Of a DNA stretch of 64,000 bases, positions 43,650 to 56,710 are shown piece by piece (position 1 is the stretch's first letter; each line of letters opens with the position of its first letter). The position numbers were made by a program, and so were the translations under genes. The stretch covers positions 19,175,512-19,239,511 of the forward strand of contig NW_024037048.1 in assembly GCF_015706575.1 (NCBI RefSeq), read 5' to 3'. The notes beneath the pieces are model-generated. The model was not told the origin of the DNA. It was given only the letters and a program-made list of their open reading frames with translations, and did no database searches. This DNA is from Patiria miniata. Its lineage: Eukaryota > Echinodermata > Asteroidea > Valvatida > Asterinidae.

Positions 43650-45490
43650 CTGAAAAAAAAAAACATACAAACGAATACTGGTTAAGTTTACATTTTAATA
43701 CTATTTTATTATCAATTGAGATAAATGAGTGCGATTTTTTTCTCATTTGGATACATTGCCACCCCAAAACAGGAAAATTACTCACCAAGTTATTACGGTC
43801 AAGTAATTAGAATAATAGGTTTTCTCGGCCCTATTCGTCAAGAAAAATAACCTGTTTTAATGTCGCATTGTTCAATTTCTCTCGAATTGACTGATTCTTG
43901 AAATTAGCTTCAATTTGTTTAAACGTTATTATTGAAACCTTTTTTTCAAATAATTTTAAAGGCATGTATCTATTTTGAGACACTATTGGAACTCGGTCAA
44001 AAGTCTGTTGGCATTCTAAGCTTTTGTTGCACTTTTCCAGGCAAATTTACTTTTAACTCCAGTTCGCTATGAGTTTTAAAGCAGCAATGAAATTCTTCAT
44101 TCACTGTGAAATATTATAGGGTTTCCCGCCCAATTTCACACTTTGCTAATTCAATAATAAAACATTTGCATTCAAATTGGCATAAAACATGCAGACCTTT
44201 TCACACCCGGTTGAATTTAGCGAAAGCTCAACATGTTTCAGGGTATTCTTCATTCACGCGTGAAAAGTAAGCAGCAAATTACGTGACTTGTGCATTGAAT
44301 TTCTTGTGCTTTGAATTTCAGTCCCGCTCGGGAATTCACTTTGATGCATACGTTTACAAAAGTAACACAGTTCAATGATATTTGGAAGTTGCATTAGCAA
44401 GATATTGTGTTATAGTGATACAACAGAGTATAAAATGACATGGCTTTTGACAAGTTTGGATTAAGGAATGTACAGCTATTTCAAAGATTGGAATGCCTGG
44501 GAAGGGAATATGAAAAAAGCAGAACAGAACTGTATCAATGTAAAGTGTCAAAGTGATAGAAGGAAATACATTTAGAGCACTCGCCGATAAAATACTATGT
44601 CAAAAGACAGATTTTTATGTAGGACAATTAAGTGACCAGTTTGTTAATTGTTGTAATCACTCTGTGGAAATAAAAAAAATCGTATAGGCCTAGGCCCTAA
44701 TTTTTTTGTAGCCAATACAATTGGCGAATTGCAAATTGCAAATTAAAATGGACCCCTTATTCCATTGCACTTTTGTTGAAAATGAATACTTCCTCTTACA
44801 GATTCGCCTATACTCGGTGCAAAATCGAAAACCAACAAAGAAATGGATTTTCTTTTGCACGACAAAGTTGCCTACACGATTTGGTGGGTGTAAATATTTA
44901 AAAAAAATCAAATGCGTTAACTGCGACCTTTTTTTCAATGTAATGAACAGTCTCTCTTATTGGACGAACAAGTTGCGAAATTGGACGGGAAAACCTATAT
45001 GTTATGATTCCCGCAGTTGATAAACAATCACAAACGAATTACAACGTGATCAACGATCAAGAAAAAATTAGGACAACGGTTGCGAACACAATTCCGATTT
45101 AAAAAATAAATAAAAGAAGACAAATTCCAAAGAATCTGATTACACAGCAACTAAATATTGGTGTGATCAATATTTGTTTTCATCTTAGTTCTCTTTTTTG
45201 GCCAACTGATGTACCTGCAGAAAAAAAATGTGAAGGAAATTTCAGCGTGTTTCCGCTATAAGTTCGAGGCACATCGATGAGTTTAACGAGGAGTTTGCAA
45301 AGACTGCAGGCCAAAATGTCTTGCACAGTTCTACGGTGGGTGTTATAGGGAGGGAATATCACTCGAGCGATGTTTTCTGTTAAAATTTTGACCAAAAGGT
45401 TTATAAATATAGAAAAAAAAAAACAGTCTCCAACCAAAATCACTGCTCTGTTCTGATGATGAGTGAGGAAAATGTCAAATAACAGACCCT
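43650..45490. other. AT-rich intronic or intergenic stretch
   Basis: No repeats or exons are evident apart from one possible acceptor near 45220 (TTTTTTTTCTGCAG, minus strand). Mirrored short frames at 44690-45020 are low-complexity. Confidence 0.4.
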
Positions 45491-45493
45491 CAC

Positions 45494-45555
45494 CCCGATG
45501 TAACGTTCTTGAATTCTATCACGAAGGGAATCCTCAACACTCAGCAGATTGCGAG
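45494..45555 (-). other. Candidate 5' UTR exon, copy 2
   Basis: 62 bases between ATTTGCAG and GGG|GTGAGGG, about 70 percent identical by eye to the exon at 53479. In one frame it reads ARNLLSVEDSLRDRIQERYI, and the paralogue reads AIRSSVEECFCERIQELCL. A coding role is therefore possible but not required. Confidence 0.5.
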
Positions 45556-46619
45556 CTGCAAATAATACCAACGAAAATGAGTCATTGAAAATCCACCGGG
45601 AGATATCTTGGGGGCTGTTGGGGGAGGCATCGCTGAATTTCACAAGTAAAACACCCCCAGATCAAAATCTCTGTCGGGCGAAATGTGATCTGGAATGATT
45701 ATATATATATATATTTAGCGGAATGCGTCCTGCATGCAACGGCCCCGAACAGACCCACGCACGAGCAACAATATTCATGTCTTCTTTGAAGGATTTAATA
45801 TTTTTGAATCAAACGCAGTAACTACCAAAACAAATGCCCAGATTTTCTGAGAGAAATCTGTATGCAAAAAGAATTTAAGGCCACGTAGGATCATTTACAA
45901 TTGCCCGGAAAAGTACATTTAATGACAGAAACCTTGCAATGCTGAGAGTGAAGATAAGGACTGGCATCAAATACCCGGTGAAAGTATTTCGCCTGATATA
46001 TCGGTTGAAAACTTTGAAGGTGTTTTTAAAATTAAAAAAATAGTTAAGGTGTTATAAAGCACGGAATCAAGTAACGAGATCCAACAAAATAGTGCATACG
46101 TTTTCTCTGCTTTTTCTCAATGATAGTATCCACTGAGTTGAAACTTCAACAGGTTAGTTGCGACCTTCTTAAGTTTTTAAGCCATTTTGTTGCTTCGCAC
46201 GAAAAAAAAAAATTCAAAAGCAAATAATCCTATGTTTTCTTTTTTAAATTGCTTGCATTTGAAATTGTAGGAATCACAATGAGCATACATTTTCTGCATT
46301 ATCAAGGACAATCGATCTCATACCAAGGAAGTAGTGGCGGAAATCAGGTGGGCGCCGCAGTCAAGGTACGGTCGTTACAAAAATAATTATGTTCCAGATT
46401 GGAAATCAGCGCACCGGTTTGACTACTAGCATCAGCCACCCATGTTTGACCGAATAATGTCCCATAATTGTTTTTATTATTATTTGTGTACCAACTGACC
46501 AAACACTTTCAAAGTATTCAGCAAATACTACTATCACCATTTCAAGAAAATATTCAACGGAATCTAAGTGGCATGCTGAGTGGAACCCTGCATGCAAACA
46601 GAGCTTGTGCTTCATATTT

Positions 46620-46930
46620 TAAGACGAACAGGAGGGGACCATCCCCCCCCCCCTCCGCCCCGCCAAAAAAAACCCAATTTTGTTTTTAAGTGACGTCGCA
46701 ATAAAGGCAGGCACTGGGTACACTACCATCTTTTCGAGAAAAAAAAATGGCTAAAGTGGTCAGAAATTTCCTCAGATCGCCACAGAGCATTTAGAATTAC
46801 AAAAAAATCGGGACCCATGATTAAGCGGGCCGAGAACCCCACGCCGTAAAATTTTGGACCCACGTTCCGGGGACCAATTTTTTGGGGGAGCTACCCCCCA
46901 AAATATTGTGTTCTGGATCCGCCCTTGACA
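46620..46930. mobile_element. Remnant of a non-autonomous DNA element
   Basis: It opens with AGGAGGGGACCATCCCCCCC and closes with GTTCTGGATCCGCCCTTG, a terminus style seen also at 50285-50335 (CAGGATCCGCCCCTG). It is absent from the paralogous position near 49380, so it inserted after the unit duplicated. Non-coding. Confidence 0.4.
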
Positions 46931-47184
46931 GGGAACAGAAGGGACGAATAATGTGCACAGACATCAACGCTGTACATGATTGCTACAAATGAATCCAACT
47001 AAACAAAGCAATTTGAACTTGAATAAAACTGTGAGCATCATCACGATCCGGTCCGTTTGTATTTGCGCCCTCTATATTCAGTGACACGTTCATTCTGCAA
47101 TGCTTGAATGTTTGATGATCAAACCGGAATGGCGCACTGTGAACTCTAGCGAAATGACACAATTTAACAACAAAGTTCAAAGGG

Positions 47185-48248
47185 TACGAAAGCCCATTAG
47201 CGCCACTGCAAGTATATATGTTGCGGATTATTTAATTCGTTATTAAGGATTATTAATTCGTTATTACGGATTACTAATTCGTTATAACGGATTATTAATT
47301 CGTTATTACGGATTATTTAATTCGTTATTACGGATTACTAATTATTTATAACGGATTATTTAATTCGTTATTACGGATTATTAATTCGTTATTACGGATT
47401 ACTAATTCGTTATAACGGATTATTTAATTCGTTATTACGGATTATTAATTCGTTATTACGGATTACTAATTCGTTATTACGGATTATTAATTCGTTATTA
47501 CGGATTAGTTAATTCGTTATTACGGATTACTAATTCGTTATTACGGATTATTTAATTCGTTATTACGGATTATTTAATTCGTTATTACGGATTACTAATT
47601 CGTTATAACGGATTATTTAATTCGTTATTACGGATTATTAATTCGTTATTACGGATTATTTAATTCGTTATTACGGATTACTAATTCGTTATTACGGATT
47701 ATTTAATTCGTTATTACGGATTACTAATTCGTTATAACGGATTATTGAATTCGTTATTACGGATTATTAATTCGTTATTACGGATTAATAATTCGTTATA
47801 ACGGATTACTAATTCGTTATTAAGGATTATTGAATTCGTTATTACGGATTATTAATTCGTTATTACGGATTGCTATTCGTTATTACGGATTATTAATTCG
47901 TTATTACGGATTATTTAATTCGTTATTACGGATTACTAATTCGTTATTACGGATTATTTAATTCGTTATTACGGATTACTAATTCGTTATTACGGATTAT
48001 TTAATTCGTTATAACGGATTACTAATTCGTTATTACGGATTATTTAATATGTGACGAATTACTCATACGTTCTGAGTCATACTCGGCAAGTATGGCACAG
48101 GAGTGCAAACGTTGTATGCAAAGATAGCGCCGCCTAGCGGCGCTATATACACAGGCCCCTGGTCACGTGCTCTCCACGTGTGAGAACATCAGACGAATTA
48201 CACAATCTGTAACATATATACTTGCAGTGGCGCTAATGGGCCTTCGTA
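47185..48248. mobile_element. Inverted-repeat element carrying a satellite array, 1064 bp
   Basis: The inverted ends are about 38 bp: TACGAAAGCCCATTAGCGCC at 47185 and the complement of TACGAAGGCCCATTAGCGCC ending at 48248, both continuing ACTGCAAGTATATATGTT. AAAGGG occurs on both sides (47179-47184 and 48249-48254), and the paralogous site near 49645 is uninterrupted, which gives a target duplication. If the TIR is taken to start at GAA, the duplication is 9 bp (AAAGGGTAC). The interior is about 840 bp of satellite and about 190 bp of unique sequence. No transposase. Confidence 0.85.
47218..48050. repeat. 21-22-bp satellite inside the element
   Basis: About 39 units of the type AATTCGTTATTACGGATTAT or -ACT, varying by one or two bases (TTATAACGG, GATTATTT). 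Units of 21 and 22 bp alternate. The array ends at ATGTGACGAATTACTCATAC. Confidence 0.95.
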
Positions 48249-50799
48249 AAAGGGTACTGAGTATCCACATAAATGATAACACAAAATAAGACAGGCATGT
48301 TTGAGTTGTCCGGATTTCCTGATAAACGTTCTTCCGTGACCAACTTCTCCATAACTCTTCATCCTGAATTAGTTTGACTGATTGCCGGAATACAATGTGA
48401 GTACATCGAATCAGGATTTCATGTTTAAAAATTAAAATGATAAATTAAACAGGGAAAAAACGAGGCAGAAAATAAGGGGGTGGTTGATCATACCATACTG
48501 TTTAGGTTAAAGAGTCGAACTTTCGCAAGATTGTTTTCTTTAAACCAAAATGTTAACGCAGTAATTTTTTACCTGAACTATTACAAGTGCGTGAATTATT
48601 TTGAATAAGTGCGAATCCCGATCAATTTCAACTATTCTGAATCACAGCAGGGAACTTGATGTAATGAGCTCTTTAAAAAAATGCTCCCAAAATTTGATTC
48701 AAAACCAGTCGAGTCTGAACAGCTTTGTTTTTGACACTGAATTATTTCGTGTTTGTATAGTGTTATATCAGACAAGATATATCGTCTTAAAAAACTGAAG
48801 ACGTTTTCGAAATAGTGTGCCGGTGGGCAGACTATTAACGTGTGTTAGCAACGGAATTCAGTGACAAGAACCAAAAAAATAATCCCTTTAATTTATCTGT
48901 TTTGGTCAAATGTATAGCATCAACTAAGCTAAAAGTTCAAAAGTTAGTTGTGCTGCATCATACTTAAGATTGTGAGCAATTGATCATATGTTCCTCTTAC
49001 TGGTTCAAGGTTGCTTGAACTTGTAGTTGTAGGAATCACAATGAGCATACAGTTTCTGCATTTGTGGGGGAAATCGATCTCATACCAAGGAAGTAGAGGC
49101 GCAAACATTACAGCTGGACTACCGAAGTTACAGTCGTTACATAAAGATTTATTTTCCGGATAGGAAATCAGCGCACCGGTTTGGCTCTAGTAAGCCACCA
49201 TCTGTTTGTCAACTGAAACTTGTCTCACAAAATATTTCAGATTTGTGAAAATCTGTACCAATCACCAAAAACTTTCGAAAAATAAGCTAAAAATCAATAT
49301 GGCTGTTTGTCCAAATGTCCAACAGAATCTCAGCGGCATGCTGAGTGGAACCCTACATGCAAATACATGAGTGAATTCATCGAGAGCTTTTGCTTCAATA
49401 TCTTCAGGCGAACAGAAAGCCTGAGTAATGTGTACAAACATCAACTCTATAGATGATTTCTACAAATTTACCCAGTTAAATAAAGCAATTTGAACTTGTA
49501 TAAAACTGTGTGCTGTGTGCTGTGTGCATCATCACGATCCGGTCCGTTTGTATTTGCGCCCTCTATATTCATGACACGTTCATCCTGCGATGATTGAATG
49601 AAACTTGATGATCAAAGCGCACTGTGAACTCTAGCGAAATGACAAAGTTGAAAGGGTACTGCTTGAGCAATTACACACAATAAGACAGGAATGTTTTTGA
49701 TGTCCGGATTTCCTGATAAACGTTCTGCCGTGACCAACTTCCCCATAACTGTTGATCCTGAATTAGTTTCAGTGATTGCCGGGAAACAATGTGAGTACAT
49801 TGCACCAGAGTTTCCGTGTTTTAAAATTAAATTGATAAAATTAAAATGGCAAAATGAGGAAGAAAATAAGGGGTGGTTGATCATACTGATTTTATGGGTG
49901 AGGTTATTTATAAAGGATGGAGCTTTCGCAATATGTCTTCTTTAAACCAAAGAAAGACACTTTTTTAAAGTATTAAAAGTGCGTGAATTTGTTTAAGCAT
50001 TAATCACAATCAGTTGAAACTATTCTTAAATCAGCAGGGAACTTGATGTTTTTTTAAACTCTTTTAAAAACTGCGATCAGATATCATAGTGACTAGAAAA
50101 AGTCCTACTGATAGCCTTTGTTTTGACAATACAACTTTCCGTGAATGTACAGTGTGCTATCCCTTATAGTGACAAGATTTCAACTTTTTTCAAAAACTAA
50201 ACCAGTCAGTATGTGAAAAATAATTGAAAGTGAAACATGCACACAAAATATTACCCGTTCGCCTGTCACAACAATTTGTTAATTTCTTTAGGAGCCTGAC
50301 CCTCCCCCTGCAAAAATTCCAGGATCCGCCCCTGTTTGAGCAATATCTTTTGTCCCAATAAACCTGAGTGTTCATTGTTTTGTGAAGTGGCAGATTGTGC
50401 CTTGGGCGATGGGCTACAGGACTACAGGGTCATCATCTTTGGATGGAATTTTTATCCCAAAAGGTCATCGGATTATACCGCAAAAATTGAACAGACAATG
50501 AAAGATGATGAAATAAGCTGTAATTTGATGGGTGTCTCAAACACCTTGGAGAGTTGTGAGTATTTGTCCTGATCTTTACAAGTGGGGTATTTATCACTGA
50601 GGTCCATGGCAGTTTATTTGCTGGTCTGCAGCCATAGATATTCTTTGAATTACCACAAACGTCTTTGCGACAATTCAGAATTGTGACGTCATCGAACGAA
50701 GTTAGTTATAATAGGGAGAATTTGAAACTGAATCGCATGTTGATTCAAAGACCACGAACGAAAAGGCTACGGTTCAAAAAGGTGTGTTCCAGGCGCAGT

Positions 50800-53350
50800 T
50801 CTATAAGATTTTTTTAGAAGGGATTATTGAATGAAAACCATCATGGTTAGGAGGATATTTTTTTGAAGGGATAATTGAGAAGACTAACCATCATGGCGAG
50901 GAGAATATTGTTTTAGAAGGGATAATTGAGGAGACAAACCATCATGGCCAGGAGGATTTTTAGAAGGGATTATTAAAATAAAAACAATCATTGCTTGGAG
51001 GATATTTTTGAAGAAGAGATTATTGAACACACAATCGATCTCGGCTTGGAAGAAATTGTTTTGAGAAGGGATAAGTTAGGAGACTTATCATCACGGCTAG
51101 GAGGATATTTTTTAGAAGGGATTATTGAAATAAAAACCATCATGGTTATACGTTAGAGGATATTTTTTAGACGAGATTATTGTTCAGACAAACCATCAAG
51201 GCTTGGAAGATATTTTTTTAGATGTGATCATTGAGGAGACTAACCCTCATGGCTAGGAGGATATTTTTTAGAAGGGCTAAATGAGGAGACTAACCATCAT
51301 GGCCACGAGGATATTTTTTTAAAGGGATAATTGAGGAGGCTAATAATCACGGCTGGGAGGATATTTGTAGAAGGGATTATTGAAATGAAAACCATCATGG
51401 ATTGGATGATATGTTTTAGAAGGAAGGGATAATTGAGAAGACTAATCATCACGGCTAGGAAGATATTTTTGAAGGGATAATGGAGGAGACTAACTATCAT
51501 TGCTTGGAGGATATTTTTCAGAAGGGATAATTAAGGAGACTATTCATCACGGTTAGGAGGATATTTTTTCAGAGGGATTATTGAATGAAAACCATCATGG
51601 CTCGGAGGATATTTTTTGAAAGGATAATTGAGGAGACATCATCATGGCTTGTACAATTTTTTTTAGAAGGGATAATTGAGGAGACTAACCATCATGGCTA
51701 GGATGATATTTTTAGAAGGGATAACTGAGGAGACAAACCATCATGGCTAGGAGGATATTTTTTAGAAGAGATTATTGAACACACAATCCATCACGGCTTG
51801 GAAGAAGGGATAATTGAGGAGACTACTCATCATGGCTAGGAGCATATTTTTATTTAGAAGGGCTTATTGAAATAAAAACCATCACGGCTTGGAGGATATT
51901 TTTCAGACGAGATTATTGAACAGACAAACCATCACGGCTTGGAAGTTAATTTTTAGATGTGATAATTGAGGAGACTAACCATAATTGCTTGGAGGATAAT
52001 TTCTAGAAGGGATAATTGCGGAGACTCACACTCATGACAAGGAGGTATCTTTTTAGAAGGGATTATTGAACATTATTATTATTGATTATATGAACAGACA
52101 AACCATCATGGCTTGGATGTTATCTTTTAGATGTGTTAATTGAAGACACTAAACATCATGACTTGGAGGATATATTTTTTAAGGGGATAATTGAGAAGAC
52201 TAACCATCATGGCTAGGAGGATATTTTTAGAAGGGTTAAATGAGGAGACTTATCATCACGGCTAGGAGGATTTTTTTAGAAGGGATTATTGAATGAAAAC
52301 CACCATGGCTTGGAGGATATGTTTTAGAAGAGATAATTGAGGAAACTAATCATCTGGACTTGGAGGATATTTTTTAGATGTGATCATTGAGGAGATTAAC
52401 CATCATTGCTAGGAGGATATTTTTTTTGAAAAGGGATAATTGAGGAGGCTTATCACCACGGCTAGGAGGTTTTTTTACAGGGATAATTGAGGTGACTTAT
52501 CACGGTTAAGAGGATATTATTTAGAAGGGATTATTGAAATGAAAACCATCATGGCTAGAAGGATATTTTTTAGAAGGGATAATTGAGGAGACTATCATCC
52601 TGGCAAGGAGGATATGTTGTAGATTTGATAATTATTAAGGAGACTAACCATCATGGATAGGAGGATCTTTTCTAAAATGAAGGGATAATTATGGTGGAGA
52701 CTAATCATCACTGCAAGGAGGTTTTTTTTGGAAGAGATTATTGAAATGAAAACCATCATGGCTTTGATGATATATTTTAGAAGGGATAATTGAGGAGACT
52801 AATTACCACGGCTTGGAGGATATTTTAGAAGGGAAAATTGAGGAGACTAAACATCATGGCTAGGAGGATTTTTTGGAAGGGATTATTGAAATAAAACCAT
52901 TGTGGCTTAGAGGATATTGTTTTAGAAGGGATAATTAAGGAGACTAACCATCATGGCTTGGAGGATATTTGTTAAGAAGGGCTAATTGAGGAAACTAACT
53001 ATTATGAATGGGAGAATTTATATTAGAAGAAATTATTGAACGCACAAACCATCACGGCTTGGAAGCTATATTTTTTTTAGAATGGATTGAGGAGAGTAAT
53101 CATCATCAATTGAGGAGAGTTATCATCATGGCTTGGAGGATATTTTTTAGACGAGATTATTGAACAGACAAAGCATTACGGCTTGGAAGATATTTTTTAG
53201 ATGAGATCATTGAGGAGACTAACCATCATTGCTAGGAGGATTTTTTAGAAGGGATAATTGAGGAGACTATGGCTTGGAGGATATTTTTTAAGAAGGGAAA
53301 TTGAGAAGCCTAACCATCATGGCCAGGATGATATTTTTCGTAGAGGTAAT
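50800..53350. repeat. About 50-bp minisatellite, about 50 copies
   Basis: The consensus unit is GGATATTTTTTAGAAGGGAT then AATTGAGGAGACTAACCATC then ATGGCTAGGA, with frequent length variation of the T run. A second unit type (GAGATTATTGAACAGACAAA) is interspersed in a patterned way, so higher-order structure is likely. No open frame persists through it. Confidence 0.95.
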
Positions 53351-53478
53351 TGAATGACGTTTTCTGGTTTCTAATTTTGAACAGAAAAGATTAAATGCAT
53401 AGAAAAAAGGAACAGTCTCCTACCAAATCACTGCTCTATTCTGATGCTTGAATGAAGAAAATGTCAACAGACACTCAC

Positions 53479-53539
53479 CTAAGCACAGTTCTTGAATTCT
53501 CTCGCAGAAGCACTCTTCAACACTTGAGCGGATTGCTGG
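53479..53539 (-). other. Candidate 5' UTR exon, copy 3
   Basis: 61 bases between TTTTTTTTCAG and TTAG|GTGAGTG with consensus sites. About 1.5 kb downstream (minus strand) of the TATA promoter at 55058-55164, so it is a natural second exon of that unit. Its truncated twin is at 1-32. Confidence 0.55.
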
Positions 53540-56500
53540 CTGAAAAAAAATACCAACAACAATTATGAGTCATTAAAAATCCTCTAGGAGATAACTTGGA
53601 GTCTGGTAGGGAGGCATGGCTGAATTCCACAAGTACAATACGGCCAAAAAATGTCTGTACTGTGAAATGTAATTTGGGTTGACTATTTATCTCAAATGCG
53701 TTCTCCAAAAATCAAATCTATCCATGAATTCTACATAATGAATCCAGCTATTGAACTTGTATAAAACTGTGTGCATCATCATGATCCAGTGCGTTTGTAT
53801 TTGCGCCCTCTAGTCTATTCTGACCAGTGACACTTTTATCCTGCAATGCTTAAAAGTAACTTGATGAAACCGGAATGGCGCACTGTGAACTAAAGTTCAA
53901 AGGCACTGAGAATATCCACAAATAATAACACAAATAAGACCGGCATTTTGAGATGTCCGGATACCTGTATACGTTCTTCCGTGGCCAACTTCCGCATAAC
54001 TTTTCATTCTGATTGAGTTTGAGTGATATCCGGAAATAATGTGAGTACATTGCACTAGGATTTCATGTTTGAAAATTTCAACGATAAAGTCAATAGGAAA
54101 AAAGGAGGCAAAAAATAAGAGTGTGCTTGACCGTTCCAAAAATATTGGCCAGGTTATAAAGAGTCCAGGTTTTTCGAGACTTTTATTTTTGAAACCGAAA
54201 ATGTGAAACACCGATTTGTAGTTCCTCTGAAATATTATTTTGAATGATCAATACATCTTTACTGTTCTGAATCACAGCAGGGAACTTGATGTTTTATACT
54301 TGCGAAAAACTGCGGTCAGAAAACAGTCCAACCTAACAGTCGAACCTAAATAAAAAAAAGTCCATAAATGTGACTTCGTAGTGTATTATCCATATCGACA
54401 AGAATCCAAATGATTTTTGTTCAAGAAGAAAAGAAACCAGTAAGTATTTGGACAATTTGTTTATGAGAGTGCACAATGGAAGTAGTAGCGGAAATATTGC
54501 CAGACAGGAATTCCTCATTTATATTGCCTTGAAATTTGACCTCACAAAACCGTGGTCTGCATCCGCACCAACTGTTTACATTAAGAGCTGAAATAAAATA
54601 GCTCGATAATTCAAAAAAGTGTTTGAAATTAACTCTTTCAGACGGGCTTTGATTAGTGCATGTTATGCACAAACAAAGCCCGTCTGAACAACTTAATTTC
54701 AAACACATTTGTAAATTATCGTGATACTTTATCAACTCCAAAGTGGTCGTTGGGAAAAGGCACAACTTCTGGATCGGAATTAGCGCGCTGGCTTTGCTGC
54801 TAGCAAACGTGTATCAGAGTCATTGTAAAAAGAAATTGAACATTTGTTCATCAATCTTTCTTTTTTCAGTCGTCAAGCTACCACATTTCACAAACACACA
54901 AAGACGAGGAAATATCAAGCCTACTACCGAGCTCGTTGTTTGAAAAATGATTGAATCAGCAACATTCAACAAAATCTGAATTCCGCAATGATTCAAACAC
55001 ATTGTTCAAAAGACAACAAATTTCTTCAGAGGAAAATGGATTGTTTCAAACACTCACCGAGCAAAATCTTGTTGTTGCAGTCAGTTCTCTCTCTGGTTGT
55101 CGTCCGAAGGTGTTAATGACCTGTGGTTGATGTGAAGGGTGGACGGCCCCACATGTCTTAAATAGTGCCATCGATTTCCTGAGCAGTGACTAAAAACTCG
55201 GACCTGGATTGTGATTGCATGGCTCATGTGCGCTGTCAATCACACATCACCGACTCGCTTCATATTAATGATATGAAAGCAATGTTAATGTCGTTGAGGC
55301 TATATAGTCACCATCAAAACTAGTCACCGAGATTGAAATGGCCGCTTCTTATTGGTGGATATTGTATGGATGTCGGTGACACATCCAAATATGGAATTTA
55401 TGATTGACACACACAATCTGTCAGTCACAGACCACTCACTTGTGGTCACCGACTTGTCGTCACCAACTTGTCACCGACAAACTGTGATTGGTGGATAGAC
55501 AAGTGACGTATACACCGGCCGTGATTCATTCAATGTACAGTTGGCGCTTCAGTCTATTAAATTGTGTGGATATATTCGGGATTATGAGGAATTAAATCGT
55601 ACTCAAGCCAGCGGAGAAACTTGGGTTTAACTTGGGGTAGGGCACCTGAGGTGCGTGTTTTTTTTTCAAAGGCTGCACTAAATGCAAAATAAACGTATTA
55701 TTACAGCTTAGTACAGTGAATGTTTTAATTCAGGATTTCAAAATGGGGCGGGGGAGGGCTGGGGCCGGCTTCCACAGGGGGTGGGGTAAATGCCCCGTGT
55801 CCCCGTAGTTATGCCCCTGAGGTAGGCTTTGCTCCTTGATTGGGACTTTGAGAAAATAAAATACAGTTAAATAAACTTTCATGAACTTTACGTATCATAT
55901 ACGGCCCGTGTATAATCGTGGCCTTCTAAATGTGGAAAAGGTTTTTACACTTGAATATCTCCCAGTTCAAATAATCATTTCCAGAAATGTTGGAATGCGT
56001 GACCGGTGATGATGGACCTAAAAATCAAACGTTCACTACCTAAAGTAATGACACAGTTCCAAAATAGCATATAAAGTGATTTAAGATCCCCCCCCCTATA
56101 TCAACGAGAAAGGCTTGTATGGAACGACCAGATTTCCTACATTTGCTAGTTCGTGGCCTCCGCATAACGCGCACGACTCACCCTGAACTAGCCCTGGTGA
56201 TATCCGGACAAATCACACCAGAGTTTGCCATTCTGTGTTGCGAACCACCTCGATTGATAATAATCTCTGAAGCAATGACGTAGCGACGATGGGGGTGGGG
56301 TGGGACAGTTGAACGACCACATGCCCCCCTTCCCCCTCCCCTCCCCCATACCAGTGGGACCATACCATGCGAGTAAATGACAAAGCCACTTGTCTGATTA
56401 GGGGCCTTACATGGCTTTGTTCCGAACCGGGCACGAAGCCTATGTTTACAAAACGACCGAAAGTCACCGAGGTCATGAGACATACCGGGGTTTCTCAAAC

Positions 56501-56710
56501 TCCGGCTTCGTTCTGTATACCGCCTTCGGGCATGCGGCTTGGCAATAGAGCTGGATCCGGTATTGGAATGAAGCCGGGACTTTCAAAACCTCGCTTGCAA
56601 CTCACTCGACTGTACTTATGTCTAGTCTCCGTTCCGAACGCCTCGCTGTTTCGCCACTAGGTTAACTACCGGCGCTAATCAGGGTGACATTGTGGAAAGG
56701 CTACAGTTAC
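53507..56710. repeat. Segmental duplication, right copy (partner 1-3090)
   Basis: Direct-orientation duplicate of 1-3090. It continues colinearly to the right, with homology to 4346-4870 found at 60832-62610, so the right arm has gained (or the left arm lost) several kilobases, including the tandem repeat at 58440-59800. Confidence 0.92.
55058..55164 (-). promoter_or_regulatory. TATA promoter and non-coding first exon, right copy
   Basis: TATTTAAG at 55157-55164 on the minus strand; expected start near 55130; exon ends CG|GTGAGTG at 55058. It lies upstream of the exon at 53479 and, further on, of the C1q gene, and I infer that it drives that transcription unit. Confidence 0.5.

Larger units (their letters stand above)
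46255..50110. repeat. Tandem duplication of C1q upstream-type sequence
   Basis: 46255-46600 matches 49028-49370 (GTAGGAATCACAATGAGCAT onward). 46980-47184 continued at 48249-48900 matches 49490-50110, and more distantly 190-720 and 53730-54330. The first unit is split by the satellite-bearing element at 47185-48248. These are older copies of the same sequence that makes up the 1-3090 and 53507-56710 duplication. Confidence 0.75.
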
